From assembly GCA_003141455.1 (NCBI GenBank), contig PLMA01000048.1:96194-160193 (forward strand): a stretch of DNA of 64,000 nt, read 5' to 3'. Each line of letters starts with the position of its first letter. Position 1 is the first letter of the stretch. Of the stretch, positions 18,323 through 26,899 are shown in pieces. The position numbers and the translations under genes are program-made. The notes beneath the pieces were generated by a model, which was given only the letters and a program-made list of their open reading frames with translations, was not told the origin of the DNA and made no database searches. The stretch is from Chloroflexota bacterium. GTDB lineage: Bacteria; Chloroflexota; Limnocylindria; Limnocylindrales; CSP1-4.

Positions 18323-18364
18323 TCCCGATCCTCCGTTGTGTCTTTGGCGTGGCTGTCTATCGCG

Positions 18365-18404
18365 AAAACAGAAAGGCCGCGGCACCGCCTTCAGTGTCGC
18401 GGCC
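18365..18404 (-). terminator. Intrinsic terminator upstream of dapB (candidate lysine attenuator)
   Basis: Read on the minus strand, an 11-nt arm beginning GGCCGCG pairs with an arm ending CGCGGCC around an 8-nt loop, with one A/C mismatch, and is followed by TTTCTGTTTT. This is a complete rho-independent terminator placed between a short leader ORF and the dapB start. An upstream CGCGG (within GAACCGCGGAGCC) can pair with CCGCG of the 5' arm, giving a competing structure. Confidence 0.75.
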
Positions 18405-18458
18405 CTCGGGAGCTTCGTGCCCCTCGGCTCCGCGGTTCGCTACGAACTCCGCCGAGCC

Positions 18459-18527
18459 CTAGGGCCGTGCCTCCCGGCAGGGCCGCCAGCGCTTGGACTT
18501 GGGCTTGGCGAGCATTCGAACGAACAT
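18459..18527 (-). CDS. Putative leader peptide of the lysine operon, with three Lys codons
   Basis: A 22-codon ORF, ATG at 18527 to TAG at 18459, with Lys at positions 8, 10 and 12 (AKPKSKR) and a stop just before a GC-rich hairpin and the dapB terminator. A promoter lies 9 nt upstream. Size, place and codon bias match the leader peptides used in ribosome-mediated attenuation, where stalling at codons of the pathway's product decides between antiterminator and terminator. The role is inferred; translation is not shown. Confidence 0.6.
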   Translation of the reverse strand: MFVRMLAKPKSKRWRPCREARP

Positions 18528-18536
18528 GGTCTGCGG

Positions 18537-18566
18537 ATTATGCATCAAGCAGCGGTCGATGCGCAA
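18537..18566 (-). promoter_or_regulatory. Promoter of the lysine leader-dap operon
   Basis: On the minus strand -35 TTGCGC (18566-18561), an 18-nt spacer and -10 CATAAT (18542-18537), then 9 nt to the leader ATG, so the transcript starts within about 2-3 nt of it. The hexamer region TGCATAATC is repeated 42 bp upstream, possibly a second promoter or an operator. Confidence 0.6.
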
Positions 18567-18621
18567 CTGTTGCGGAGATTATGCAGGCTGCATACCTGAC
18601 GCATGCATATGGAGCATGCAT
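18540..18621. repeat. Cluster of ATGCAT/TGCAT motifs upstream of the dap operon
   Basis: ATGCAT occurs at 18540-18545, 18603-18608 and 18616-18621, with TGCAT also at 18589-18593 and GATTATGCA twice (18536 and 18578). Such density of a palindromic hexamer in GC-rich DNA is unexpected and overlaps the operon promoter. It could be an operator array for a regulator of dapBADlysA or of the divergent kinase gene. Confidence 0.4.
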
Positions 18622-18721
18622 CGCGGATTCCGCAACGGGGGCCGCTGCGGGAAAGTCCCGCCTGCCGTGGCGGGGAATCCCTTCGTTTCGCTCCGTCTGC
18701 CCGGTGCTACCGTTCGGCGCC

Positions 18722-20539
18722 ATGAGGTCACTCACACGCGCACCCATCAGGGTCCTTCTCTCGATCTCGGCCGCCGCGATCGCGCTCGGGCTGGCGCTGG
18801 CCGTCCCGTCGCTGCCGCAGCCAGACACGGGCCTGCATCTTGGCTACCAAGATGGCCAGGTGGTCGTGGTATCCGTGGAGTACGGATCCACCGCCCAGGT
18901 ATCGGGCCTCCGGCCGGGCCAGGTCGTCGTAATGCTAGACGTTCAGCTGGTTCTGGCGGCGTCGGAGTCGGTCAAGCGAGCGGCGGCCCAAACGAGCGAG
19001 CCGACGATGGGGGTGATGACCGCCCCCCGCGACCAACTGATGTGCGATGGCAGCGGCACGTGCACTCTCCCGCCCCCGTACGAGTACAGCTCCGGTATCT
19101 CCGACGGCGTGCCCTACTACTCATGGGGCGGACCACCCGAGGCCTGGCACGACTTCTCGTCGTATCCGTACGGCTCGATGCCGATCGAAGCCGGACTGGC
19201 GATCCTCATCCTGGGCTGGCTGGTGCTGAGCCGCGGCTGGGCAGGCCCCACGCTCAAGCCGTTCGCGCTGTCGCTGCCGGTGGCCACGGCGGTGCCGCTC
19301 TTCGTCGTGACAATCGACGCGTACCATTCCGCGCCGGCGGCTGTGGTCGGAGCGGTTCTCGTCCCCCTGGCGATGCTTCCGCTTGCCATGGACTTCCTGG
19401 GGCGCGTCGAGGGCACGCGCCGGCGCCGGCTCGTCGCGTCGATCACCGTCGGCCTGGCTCTTGCGTCGGTGGCCGCCGGGCTCCTCCTCCCAACAAACCA
19501 GGACCTGCTTACGTGGCGGGTCCTCCTGGTTGCACTCACGGCTTTCGCGCCGGGGCTGTTCGCGGCTCGGCTGTCGCACCGCCTGGACCCTGGCTCGAAC
19601 CCGGGCCAGAGCCGCTGGCGCGTCATCGTGGCCCGAGGCCTCCAGTTGGTGCCGGGATCGTTAGCCGGCCGCCTGGTGCGCCGGCTCCGTTCCGGCTCGA
19701 CGGCTGGGCCGGGATCGACGCCCAATGCTCTCACAGGGTCGATTGACGTCATGTTCGCGGCCATGACACCTGGGATCGCCGCGGTCAAGCTCGCTGACAT
19801 GCACTCAATGGATCTCGGGTTCGTCTTCCTGTGGCTCGCCGCCTTCTTCGTCGTGACGAGACTGAGCCTGTGGCCCCTCACGCGACTGGCTACCCGAGCC
19901 ACGCTCCAACGCGACCTCGTCGTGGCCGCGACCGAGGCGGAGCGGGCACGCATTGCCGCGGACGTCCACGACGACGCCCTCCAGGATCTGACGCTCCTCG
20001 TGCGCAGACTCGATGCGGCCGGCGACGAGGCCAACGCCACCGCCGCTCGGGAGGTCGCGGAGCGCCTGCGGGCCATCTGCGGCGACCTTCGCCTGCCGGT
20101 CCTGGACGACCTGGGTGTGGGCCCGGCGCTCGAATGGCTGTGCGCCAGGCAGGGTGATGTTGCCGGTTCGATCACCCTGGATCGTCTGGCCGAAGAGAGC
20201 AGACTGCCTGCCGACGTCGAGCTCGCCGTCTTCCGTGTCGCTCAGGAAGCTCTCTCGAACGCCATCCGGCATGGTGCGCCGCCCATCGTGGTCTCGTACC
20301 GGGCCGCCCAGGACTTGGTTGAGCTCCGTGTCGACGACTCGGGTCCGGGTTTGGCCGACGGCGCGGCCGGGCTGGCCGAGCAGACGGGCCACCTGGGCCT
20401 GCTCAACATGACTCAGCGCGCTGAGGCCCTCGGTGCCAGCCTCACGATCAGGCGAAGGCCGGGAGGTGGGACTCGAGTCTCGCTCGTATGGCGCCGCCCG
20501 ATCGCCGGAATCGAGGTCCCGGCGATGGCACCCGCATGA
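18722..20539 (+). CDS. NarL-type sensor histidine kinase with extracytoplasmic PDZ-like segment
   Basis: 605 residues. A first membrane helix (about 8-28) leads to an extracytoplasmic part with a PDZ-like stretch (VEYGSTAQVSGLRPGQVVVM), then about seven to eight helices up to residue ~390. The HisKA_3 box follows, with phospho-acceptor His416 in ARIAADVHDDALQDL, then a HATPase domain (ALSNAIRHGAPPI, DDSGPGLADG, GGGTRVSLVW). It autophosphorylates and passes phosphate to the regulator encoded immediately downstream. ATG at 18722 has TACCGT 8 nt upstream. The signal is unknown. Confidence 0.88.
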   Translation: MRSLTRAPIRVLLSISAAAIALGLALAVPSLPQPDTGLHLGYQDGQVVVVSVEYGSTAQVSGLRPGQVVVMLDVQLVLAASESVKRAAAQTSEPTMGVMTAPRDQLMCDGSGTCTLPPPYEYSSGISDGVPYYSWGGPPEAWHDFSSYPYGSMPIEAGLAILILGWLVLSRGWAGPTLKPFALSLPVATAVPLFVVTIDAYHSAPAAVVGAVLVPLAMLPLAMDFLGRVEGTRRRRLVASITVGLALASVAAGLLLPTNQDLLTWRVLLVALTAFAPGLFAARLSHRLDPGSNPGQSRWRVIVARGLQLVPGSLAGRLVRRLRSGSTAGPGSTPNALTGSIDVMFAAMTPGIAAVKLADMHSMDLGFVFLWLAAFFVVTRLSLWPLTRLATRATLQRDLVVAATEAERARIAADVHDDALQDLTLLVRRLDAAGDEANATAAREVAERLRAICGDLRLPVLDDLGVGPALEWLCARQGDVAGSITLDRLAEESRLPADVELAVFRVAQEALSNAIRHGAPPIVVSYRAAQDLVELRVDDSGPGLADGAAGLAEQTGHLGLLNMTQRAEALGASLTIRRRPGGGTRVSLVWRRPIAGIEVPAMAPA

Positions 20540-21147
20540 CCGTTCCGCTCGATCCGATCCGAGTCGCCATCGTCGACGACCACCCGGTCGTCCGGGAAGG
20601 AACGGCCGCCTTGCTCGATGCGCAGACAGGCTTGCGCGTGGTCGGGACGGTGAGCTCGATTGAGGAGGCGAGCTCGCTCCTCGACCCGAGCGCGGTCGAT
20701 GTCTTGCTGCTGGACATCCGTCTCGGGTCCGACAGCGGACTTGGGCTGCTGGGCGGCGGCGAGCCTCGTCCCGCGATCGTGGTCCTGACCGCGTACGACT
20801 ATCCCCAATACGTTGCGGCGGCCTTGCGCCTGGGTGCCTCCGGATTCGTCGTCAAGACGGCGCCGGTGCCGGAGCTTGTCGATGCAATCCGGCGAGCGGC
20901 GGCGGGCGGGCTGGCCTTCGGGCGCAGGCCGGCCGCGGCGGCCGCGGCATCGCTGACTCCGCGTGAACGCGAGGTCGTTGGGCTCGTGGTGGACGGGCGC
21001 AGCAACGACGAGGTCGGGGCCGCGCTCGGGATTACGACCAAGACGGTCGAGGGCCACCTGCGCCGGCTCTTCGACCGTCTGGGCGTCCAGTCACGGACCG
21101 AGCTGGCCACTCGAGCCTTGCGCGAGGGCTGGCTGGAGGTCCCGTAG
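20536..21147 (+). CDS. NarL/LuxR-family response regulator
   Basis: 203 residues. Receiver domain residues 8-120 with the acidic pair in VAIVDDHPVVRE, phospho-acceptor Asp60 in VDVLLLDIRLG, Thr in VVLTAYDYPQ and Lys in GFVVKTAPVPEL. The LuxR-type HTH is at residues ~140-195 (LTPREREVVGLVVDGRSNDE, GITTKTVEGHLRRLFDRLGV). The start overlaps the kinase stop by four bases (ATGA). It is the cognate regulator of the upstream kinase; its targets are not evident. Confidence 0.93.
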   Translation: MTVPLDPIRVAIVDDHPVVREGTAALLDAQTGLRVVGTVSSIEEASSLLDPSAVDVLLLDIRLGSDSGLGLLGGGEPRPAIVVLTAYDYPQYVAAALRLGASGFVVKTAPVPELVDAIRRAAAGGLAFGRRPAAAAAASLTPREREVVGLVVDGRSNDEVGAALGITTKTVEGHLRRLFDRLGVQSRTELATRALREGWLEVP

Positions 21148-21165
21148 TCGAGCGACTCTGTTGGT

Positions 21166-21297
21166 GACCGCTCTTGCGGTCACTTTGCCCTCAATTCCGT
21201 TGTGGGAAGCGCTAAGTGGGAAGGGCGGTCATATAGGGGGGCTGGCGGCCGGTTCGGATGGCCGAACCCGGCCGAGTTAGACGTAGGCGGCTAACTC
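21166..21297 (+). terminator. Hairpins after the two-component operon
   Basis: Just after the regulator stop, GACCGC-tctt-GCGGTC forms a short hairpin. Further on come GGTTCG/CGAACC and GAGTTAG/CTAACTC inverted repeats. None has a strong T-tract, so intrinsic termination is only plausible. Confidence 0.35.
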
Positions 21298-21317
21298 AAC
21301 GCCGTGGGGTCGGGGAG

Positions 21318-21499
21318 CGCTGCCGGCGGGCTCACTTTGTGCTTCTGGTGGTGGAGATGAGCGGAAATCGTCCCTGCCGCTGCCGTCACACCGCGCGCCG
21401 CGCCATGGGGACCGCTGCCAACGGGCCACTTAGTGCTTCTGGTGGCCGAGATGAGCGGAAATCGTCCCTGCCGCTGCTGTCACACTGTCGCGCCGCGCC
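21318..21499. repeat. Two ~87-bp near-identical direct repeats
   Basis: Copies at 21318-21404 and 21413-21499 start with CGCTGCC and share the core GAGATGAGCGGAAATCGTCC and CTGCCGCTG, differing at about ten positions. They fill the gap between the regulator gene and the convergent metX. They contain no convincing ORF and carry no transposon ends. Confidence 0.65.
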
Positions 21500-21535
21500 G
21501 TAGGCGGCTGCCGGTCACGGCAGCCGCCGCTCCCG

Positions 21536-22894
21536 CTACTTGAGCGCCTCGGCCAGGATCTTCGTGAGCTGATCCCACTCGACCAGGAAGGCGTCGTGCC
21601 CCTTCGTGGATAGGATCTCGCGATAGGCCGCGTCCATGCCGGCCTCGTTCGCGGCCTCGATCATTGCCTGGACCTGGTTCGTGCCGTAGAGGATGTCGCC
21701 CTCGATGCCGACGCCGGTCAGACGCGTTCCGTACGCCGCCAGCCGCCCCAGGGCGGCAACGACTCCGCCGCGGTCGCGGCCGATGTCGTGCGAGTCCATC
21801 GCCAGGACGAGCGAGCGGTATGTGTCGGGATCGAATCGATCCAGGAGCTTGCGGCCCTGGTGGTGCAGGTAGCTGACGATCGATGGCGTGCCATCCGGCT
21901 CGGCCCGACCGGCGAAGCGCTGCTCGAAGTCGATCTCGCTGCGGTAGGTCGTAATCGCCAGCTGGCGAGCCAGGTCCAGGCCCTCCATGCCGAGCTTGTC
22001 GACGATCTCGAGCTGGATGTTGTCCCAGCCGACGGCGAGCTGGCCGATCCGTGCGGGCGCGGCCATCGGCACGACGCGACTGATCTCGCCCGGCCGCTCC
22101 AATGCGACCTCCAGGGCGACCATGCCGCCCAACGATCCGCCCACCGCGAGGGCCAGCTTGCCGATCCCCAACGCGTCGAGTAGGCGCCATTGGGCTCGGG
22201 CCTGATCGCGGACCGAGACACGGGGGAACGACCGACCGTAGGGCTTGCCGGTCAGGGAGTTACGCGAGGTCGGGCCGCTGGTGCCGTAGCGGCTGCCGAG
22301 CAGGTTCATGCAGATGACGCCGTACTTGTCGGTGTCGAGGATCTGGCCGGGCCCAATCAACGGCGCCCACCAGTCGCCCGCGGCGTCGGCCGACCCGGTC
22401 AGGGCGTGGACGACCAGGATCTGGCGCCCCTCGCCGACCGGGATGCCGTCGTGGCGATAGGCCACGACAAGATCCGGCAGCACCGCGCCCGACTCGAGCT
22501 GGAAACGCCCGAGCCAACGTGAGGCGATCTTGCCAGCTTGCGGGTCCGGCTGATTGTCCACATCGTTCAGGCTACGAAAACTGAGGTCCCCGCGTGCGGT
22601 CGAGACGCCGGGATCGGCGGCGATGAACTTCGATCCGGAGGCTTGAGAGGTCGAAAGGGCCGCTTCTGCCCATGTTGATGCGTCGACGGGGGCTTTGGCC
22701 GGGGGGCCTGTCTCGGCCGGGGGGCCTGTCTCGGCCGGGGGGCCTGTTCCGGCCGGAGACGGAGTCGCGCCGGGTCCCGCGGGGGATCCGGCGCGCTCGA
22801 TCGCGGACTCGTCGCGAGTTCCGGGGCGAACGGCATCGGTCCGGACGGAACCGGTCCGCTTCCGCGAAACCCAACGAGTCGTCGACGCCGACAT
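21536..22894 (-). CDS. metX: Homoserine O-acetyltransferase, with long low-complexity N-terminus
   Basis: Alpha/beta-hydrolase enzyme that acetylates homoserine for methionine synthesis. The core starts near residue 120 (LESGAVLPDLVVAYRHDG). Further motifs are ILVVHALTGSADAAGDWW, the NLLGSRYGTSGPTS region, the nucleophile Ser in AVGGSLGGMVALE, the Asp region and GHDAFLVEWDQL with the catalytic His. Acetyl rather than succinyl donor fits the MetX family and the metY neighbour. The first ~100 residues are Pro/Gly/Thr-rich and include GPPAET repeats; a later start is possible. It follows metY by ~20 bp. Confidence 0.88.
   Translation of the reverse strand: MSASTTRWVSRKRTGSVRTDAVRPGTRDESAIERAGSPAGPGATPSPAGTGPPAETGPPAETGPPAKAPVDASTWAEAALSTSQASGSKFIAADPGVSTARGDLSFRSLNDVDNQPDPQAGKIASRWLGRFQLESGAVLPDLVVAYRHDGIPVGEGRQILVVHALTGSADAAGDWWAPLIGPGQILDTDKYGVICMNLLGSRYGTSGPTSRNSLTGKPYGRSFPRVSVRDQARAQWRLLDALGIGKLALAVGGSLGGMVALEVALERPGEISRVVPMAAPARIGQLAVGWDNIQLEIVDKLGMEGLDLARQLAITTYRSEIDFEQRFAGRAEPDGTPSIVSYLHHQGRKLLDRFDPDTYRSLVLAMDSHDIGRDRGGVVAALGRLAAYGTRLTGVGIEGDILYGTNQVQAMIEAANEAGMDAAYREILSTKGHDAFLVEWDQLTKILAEALK
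22697..22756. repeat. 18-bp tandem repeat inside the metX N-terminal coding region
   Basis: Three copies of an 18-bp unit (GGCCGGGGGGCCTGTCTC, last copy changed) plus a partial fourth. On the minus strand they encode a GPPAET hexapeptide repeat. The length may vary between strains by slippage. Confidence 0.75.
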
Positions 22895-22915
22895 GGCGCT
22901 ACTCCGAAGCTTGAC

Positions 22916-24337
<1,422 letters not shown>

Positions 24338-24370
24338 TTAGTTTGGGCGGCTCCCGTCGCGCTGTCCGGA

Positions 24371-24423
24371 GAAACAAAGAACCGCGGCTCCTGAAGCGAA
24401 GCTTGCTTCGCTCGAGACCGCGG
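24371..24423 (-). terminator. Intrinsic terminator upstream of metY (candidate methionine attenuator)
   Basis: Minus-strand hairpin with outer CCGCGG/CCGCGG arms and inner GCGAAGC/GCTTCGC stem, followed by TTCTTTGTTTC. The 3' arm contains GAGCCGC (24390-24384), which is perfectly complementary to an upstream GCGGCTC (24451-24445). A 7-bp antiterminator can therefore form only when the terminator does not. Confidence 0.75.
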
Positions 24424-24470
24424 CCCCGGGACAGATCTTCAGCTGAGCCGCACTCCAATGCGCGGGAGCT

Positions 24471-24581
24471 TCAGACCCCGTCCTCCGCACTTCGGGGCCG
24501 CCCGGGCATGGACATCATGGAACCGCGCAGGCTGGAGGCCTGGCGCGAATTCTCCCGGCGGCTGAAGGTGCTGGCGTTCAT
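24471..24581 (-). CDS. Putative leader peptide of the methionine operon, with a Met-Met-Ser-Met run
   Basis: A 36-codon ORF from ATG at 24581 to TGA at 24471, ending ~48 nt before the metY terminator. Besides the start Met it has Met at positions 22, 23 and 25 (RGSMMSMPG). A promoter lies 9 nt upstream. A frame two codons-worth of leader longer (ATG at 24602) would begin inside the promoter and is unlikely. By position and codon content it should act as a ribosome-stalling sensor of Met-tRNA supply. Inferred; translation not shown. Confidence 0.6.
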   Translation of the reverse strand: MNASTFSRRENSRQASSLRGSMMSMPGRPRSAEDGV

Positions 24582-24590
24582 TGGGGGCAG

Positions 24591-24619
24591 AGTGTGCCGC
24601 ATCAAACGCGGATGTGCAA
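24591..24619 (-). promoter_or_regulatory. Promoter of the methionine leader-metYX operon
   Basis: Minus strand: -35 TTGCAC (24619-24614), 17-nt spacer, -10 CACACT (24596-24591), then 9 nt to the leader ATG. This is almost the same layout as the lysine leader promoter. Confidence 0.6.
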
Positions 24620-24718
24620 GTGCGTCCCGCCGGGCGTTGCTCCTGCCGGTGAATGGACTGCGTGGCGGTCCACTACCGGCCCGGGTCGGCCGCCCGGCGA
24701 CGACTGCCTGGCGGGAGC

Positions 24719-26734
24719 CTAGCGAGAGCCGCGGCGGGGCGACATCGCCTCCAGCCGAGCTCGGGCCCGGGTGGTCAGCATGTTGTCCTCCCCGAGGGTC
24801 CGGCGATACCCGTCGACTACGGTGCGGGCCAGGTTCTTGGCCGCGACCTTGCGCCCGAGGTCCATGAGCGCCTCCGCGTCGTGGGCGACCATCGCGAGAG
24901 TGTCCGGATCCTCGGGTCCGGGATGCTTGCGCAGGATTGCCAGCGCCTCGCCGTATGCAGCGTGGGCCGCGGCGGGATCCGAGAGCCTCCGGGCGATGTC
25001 GCCCAGGTGGCCTTGCATGTCGGCTACGGCGCGACCGCGCTTGCCCTGCAACCGCAAGTAGCCGTCGAGAGTCCTCTGGTACGTGGCTCTGGCTGATTCG
25101 AACTGGCCCAAGCGCTCTAGCGTCAGGCCCAGGTTGTGGCCCAGTTCCAGGGTGCGTGGATCGTCCGGCCCGATCTCGTCGCTCGTGCTGGCATACAGCC
25201 GGCCCAGTGGACCGGCCACGCGCTCGGAGATACTCCTGGCCCGCTCGTCCTCGCCGAGGTCGTCCAGCATCTCGGCCAGCCACGCCAGTGCGTCCAGGGT
25301 GCGCTCGTCTTTGGGTCCGTGGAGCTGCTCGTGAGTCTCAACGAGCTGCGTCCAGTGGCGGCGGGCGGAGTCGAACTCGCCCACCTTGCGCTCCTCCCAG
25401 GCCAGTCCCCTCAGAGCATCTATCGTCTCCACGGCCTCAGCACCCAGGCGGCGGTCCTGCGTCTCATACAGCCTGGCAAAGGCCCGACGCGCGTCGGTAT
25501 GCGCTTCCATCTTGCTCAGAACCCGGGTCAGCCCCAGGAGAGTCCAGACCGTGTCTGGCTCGTCGGGGCCGATGGTACGGATGCGCGACTCGGCCAGCTC
25601 GCCCAGGCGGGCCGCGGCGCCGCTGAGGTCGCCCAGCTGCTCCAGATTCCAGGCCAGGTCGCCGGTCGCCCACATGGTGGCGGGATGGTCCGGACCGAGG
25701 ATCTTCTGGCGGCGCTCTAACAGCTGCACGTCCAGGTCGTGGGCCCGGCGATGGTCGCCGCCACGCCCGATTGCGTCGGCCAGGCCTGCCAGGGCGTCGA
25801 GCGTGGCGATGTCCTCGGGACCGTTGAGGCGGGTCAGCTTGTCGAAGAGGTTGCGGTAGGCGATCGCGGCCGCCTTGGCTTCGCCCAGCTTGAGAACCAG
25901 ACGGGCGTGCTGGGAGATCGCCGCGAGCGTCTCGGGCGCATCAGGACCGAAGACTGCGGTCGTTGCTGCCAGAGCCTGCTCGGAGAGTGATCGTCCGGAG
26001 GCGTTGTCGCCTGCGCCGCAGAGAGCTCGAGCCAGGCTCAGCATCGCGTCGAGAGTGTCGCCGTGGGTTGGTCCCAGAACGCGGCGACTGCGATCGACGC
26101 GCTCGGCGAGCACCTCGCAGGCCCGCGGGTACTCCTCCATGGCGATGAGGATGCTTCCCAGGTGCGTCATCGTCCGGAGCGTCAGGGCGTTCTCCGGTCC
26201 GAGGACGCGGCGTTGCGTGTCCAGGAGCTGTTCGAACGTAGCCCGGGCCGCCGCGTTGTCGCCGAGCGCCCGGTAGGTCAGGCCCAGGTTGTGCAGGGCG
26301 CTGATCGTGGTCGGGTCCTCCACTCCGAGCGAGTTGCGCCGGCCGTTGTACACCCGCTCGTACAAGGGACGGGCCAGTTGAGGCTCCTCCATGTACGACA
26401 GGGCGATGGCCAGGCCGTGCACGGCCGACAGCGTGTCGAGGTTGCGTGGTCCGAAGACGCGCTCAGAGCGTTCGAGCAGAACCGTGTAGGCGTCCCGGGC
26501 GCCCTGGTACTCCTCGAGTTCCATGGCGATGGCCGCGAGACGCGCCTCGACCTCGATCGTGGTCGGGTGGTCCGGGCCGAGCAGCTTGCGGCGCGCTTCC
26601 AGAACCTGCCGACAAATCGGTCGCTGCAGGCGGGGGTCTTCTACTCCTTCGAGGAGGACGCTCAGGTCCTGCAGTGCGGCAAGGCCCGCGATTGCTCGAG
26701 CCGGCGTGCCGGTGCCGGCTGACGCGCTATCCAT
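24719..26734 (-). CDS. Large tetratricopeptide-repeat protein (kinesin-light-chain-type TPRs)
   Basis: 671 residues built almost entirely of ~42-residue TPR units, about 15 of them. Each ends in a variant of LGPDHPTT followed by a new helix (RKLLGPDHPTTIEVEARLAA; RRVLGPENALTLRTMTHLG; RQKILGPDHPATMWATGDLA). No signal peptide, membrane helix or catalytic domain is visible, so it is probably a cytoplasmic protein-protein scaffold. This repeat class is often attached to STAND NTPases, but no NTPase domain is present here. ATG at 26734. Confidence 0.85.
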   Translation of the reverse strand: MDSASAGTGTPARAIAGLAALQDLSVLLEGVEDPRLQRPICRQVLEARRKLLGPDHPTTIEVEARLAAIAMELEEYQGARDAYTVLLERSERVFGPRNLDTLSAVHGLAIALSYMEEPQLARPLYERVYNGRRNSLGVEDPTTISALHNLGLTYRALGDNAAARATFEQLLDTQRRVLGPENALTLRTMTHLGSILIAMEEYPRACEVLAERVDRSRRVLGPTHGDTLDAMLSLARALCGAGDNASGRSLSEQALAATTAVFGPDAPETLAAISQHARLVLKLGEAKAAAIAYRNLFDKLTRLNGPEDIATLDALAGLADAIGRGGDHRRAHDLDVQLLERRQKILGPDHPATMWATGDLAWNLEQLGDLSGAAARLGELAESRIRTIGPDEPDTVWTLLGLTRVLSKMEAHTDARRAFARLYETQDRRLGAEAVETIDALRGLAWEERKVGEFDSARRHWTQLVETHEQLHGPKDERTLDALAWLAEMLDDLGEDERARSISERVAGPLGRLYASTSDEIGPDDPRTLELGHNLGLTLERLGQFESARATYQRTLDGYLRLQGKRGRAVADMQGHLGDIARRLSDPAAAHAAYGEALAILRKHPGPEDPDTLAMVAHDAEALMDLGRKVAAKNLARTVVDGYRRTLGEDNMLTTRARARLEAMSPRRGSR

Positions 26735-26899
26735 CGACAGAACAAGTGCTCCTGGCTAAACGCCTGTGGGCGCCAATGATGCCAGGTTCGCGCTCCGACG
26801 GTCCGGCAGGGCAGGTTCAGCGCCCTGGCATGTGGTGCCGGCTCGACACTGCAGCGGGGCCAGGCCGGCGGACGCGACGGTCGAGCCGCTACGATCCGG

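Noticed and set aside
17417..18721. The sensor kinase frame stays open for ~430 codons upstream of 18722
   Set aside because: That part is antisense to dapA/dapB and has no protein character; dapB is certain. The ATG at 18722 begins a proper membrane helix.
21148..21540. Considered an insertion sequence or MITE with terminal inverted repeats
   Set aside because: The short inverted repeats do not flank the 87-bp repeats, and no target duplication or transposase is visible.
24602..24660. Possible longer methionine leader ORF extending upstream through the TPR-side sequence
   Set aside because: The longer frame runs through the -35/-10 elements, so those codons would not be transcribed from this promoter.
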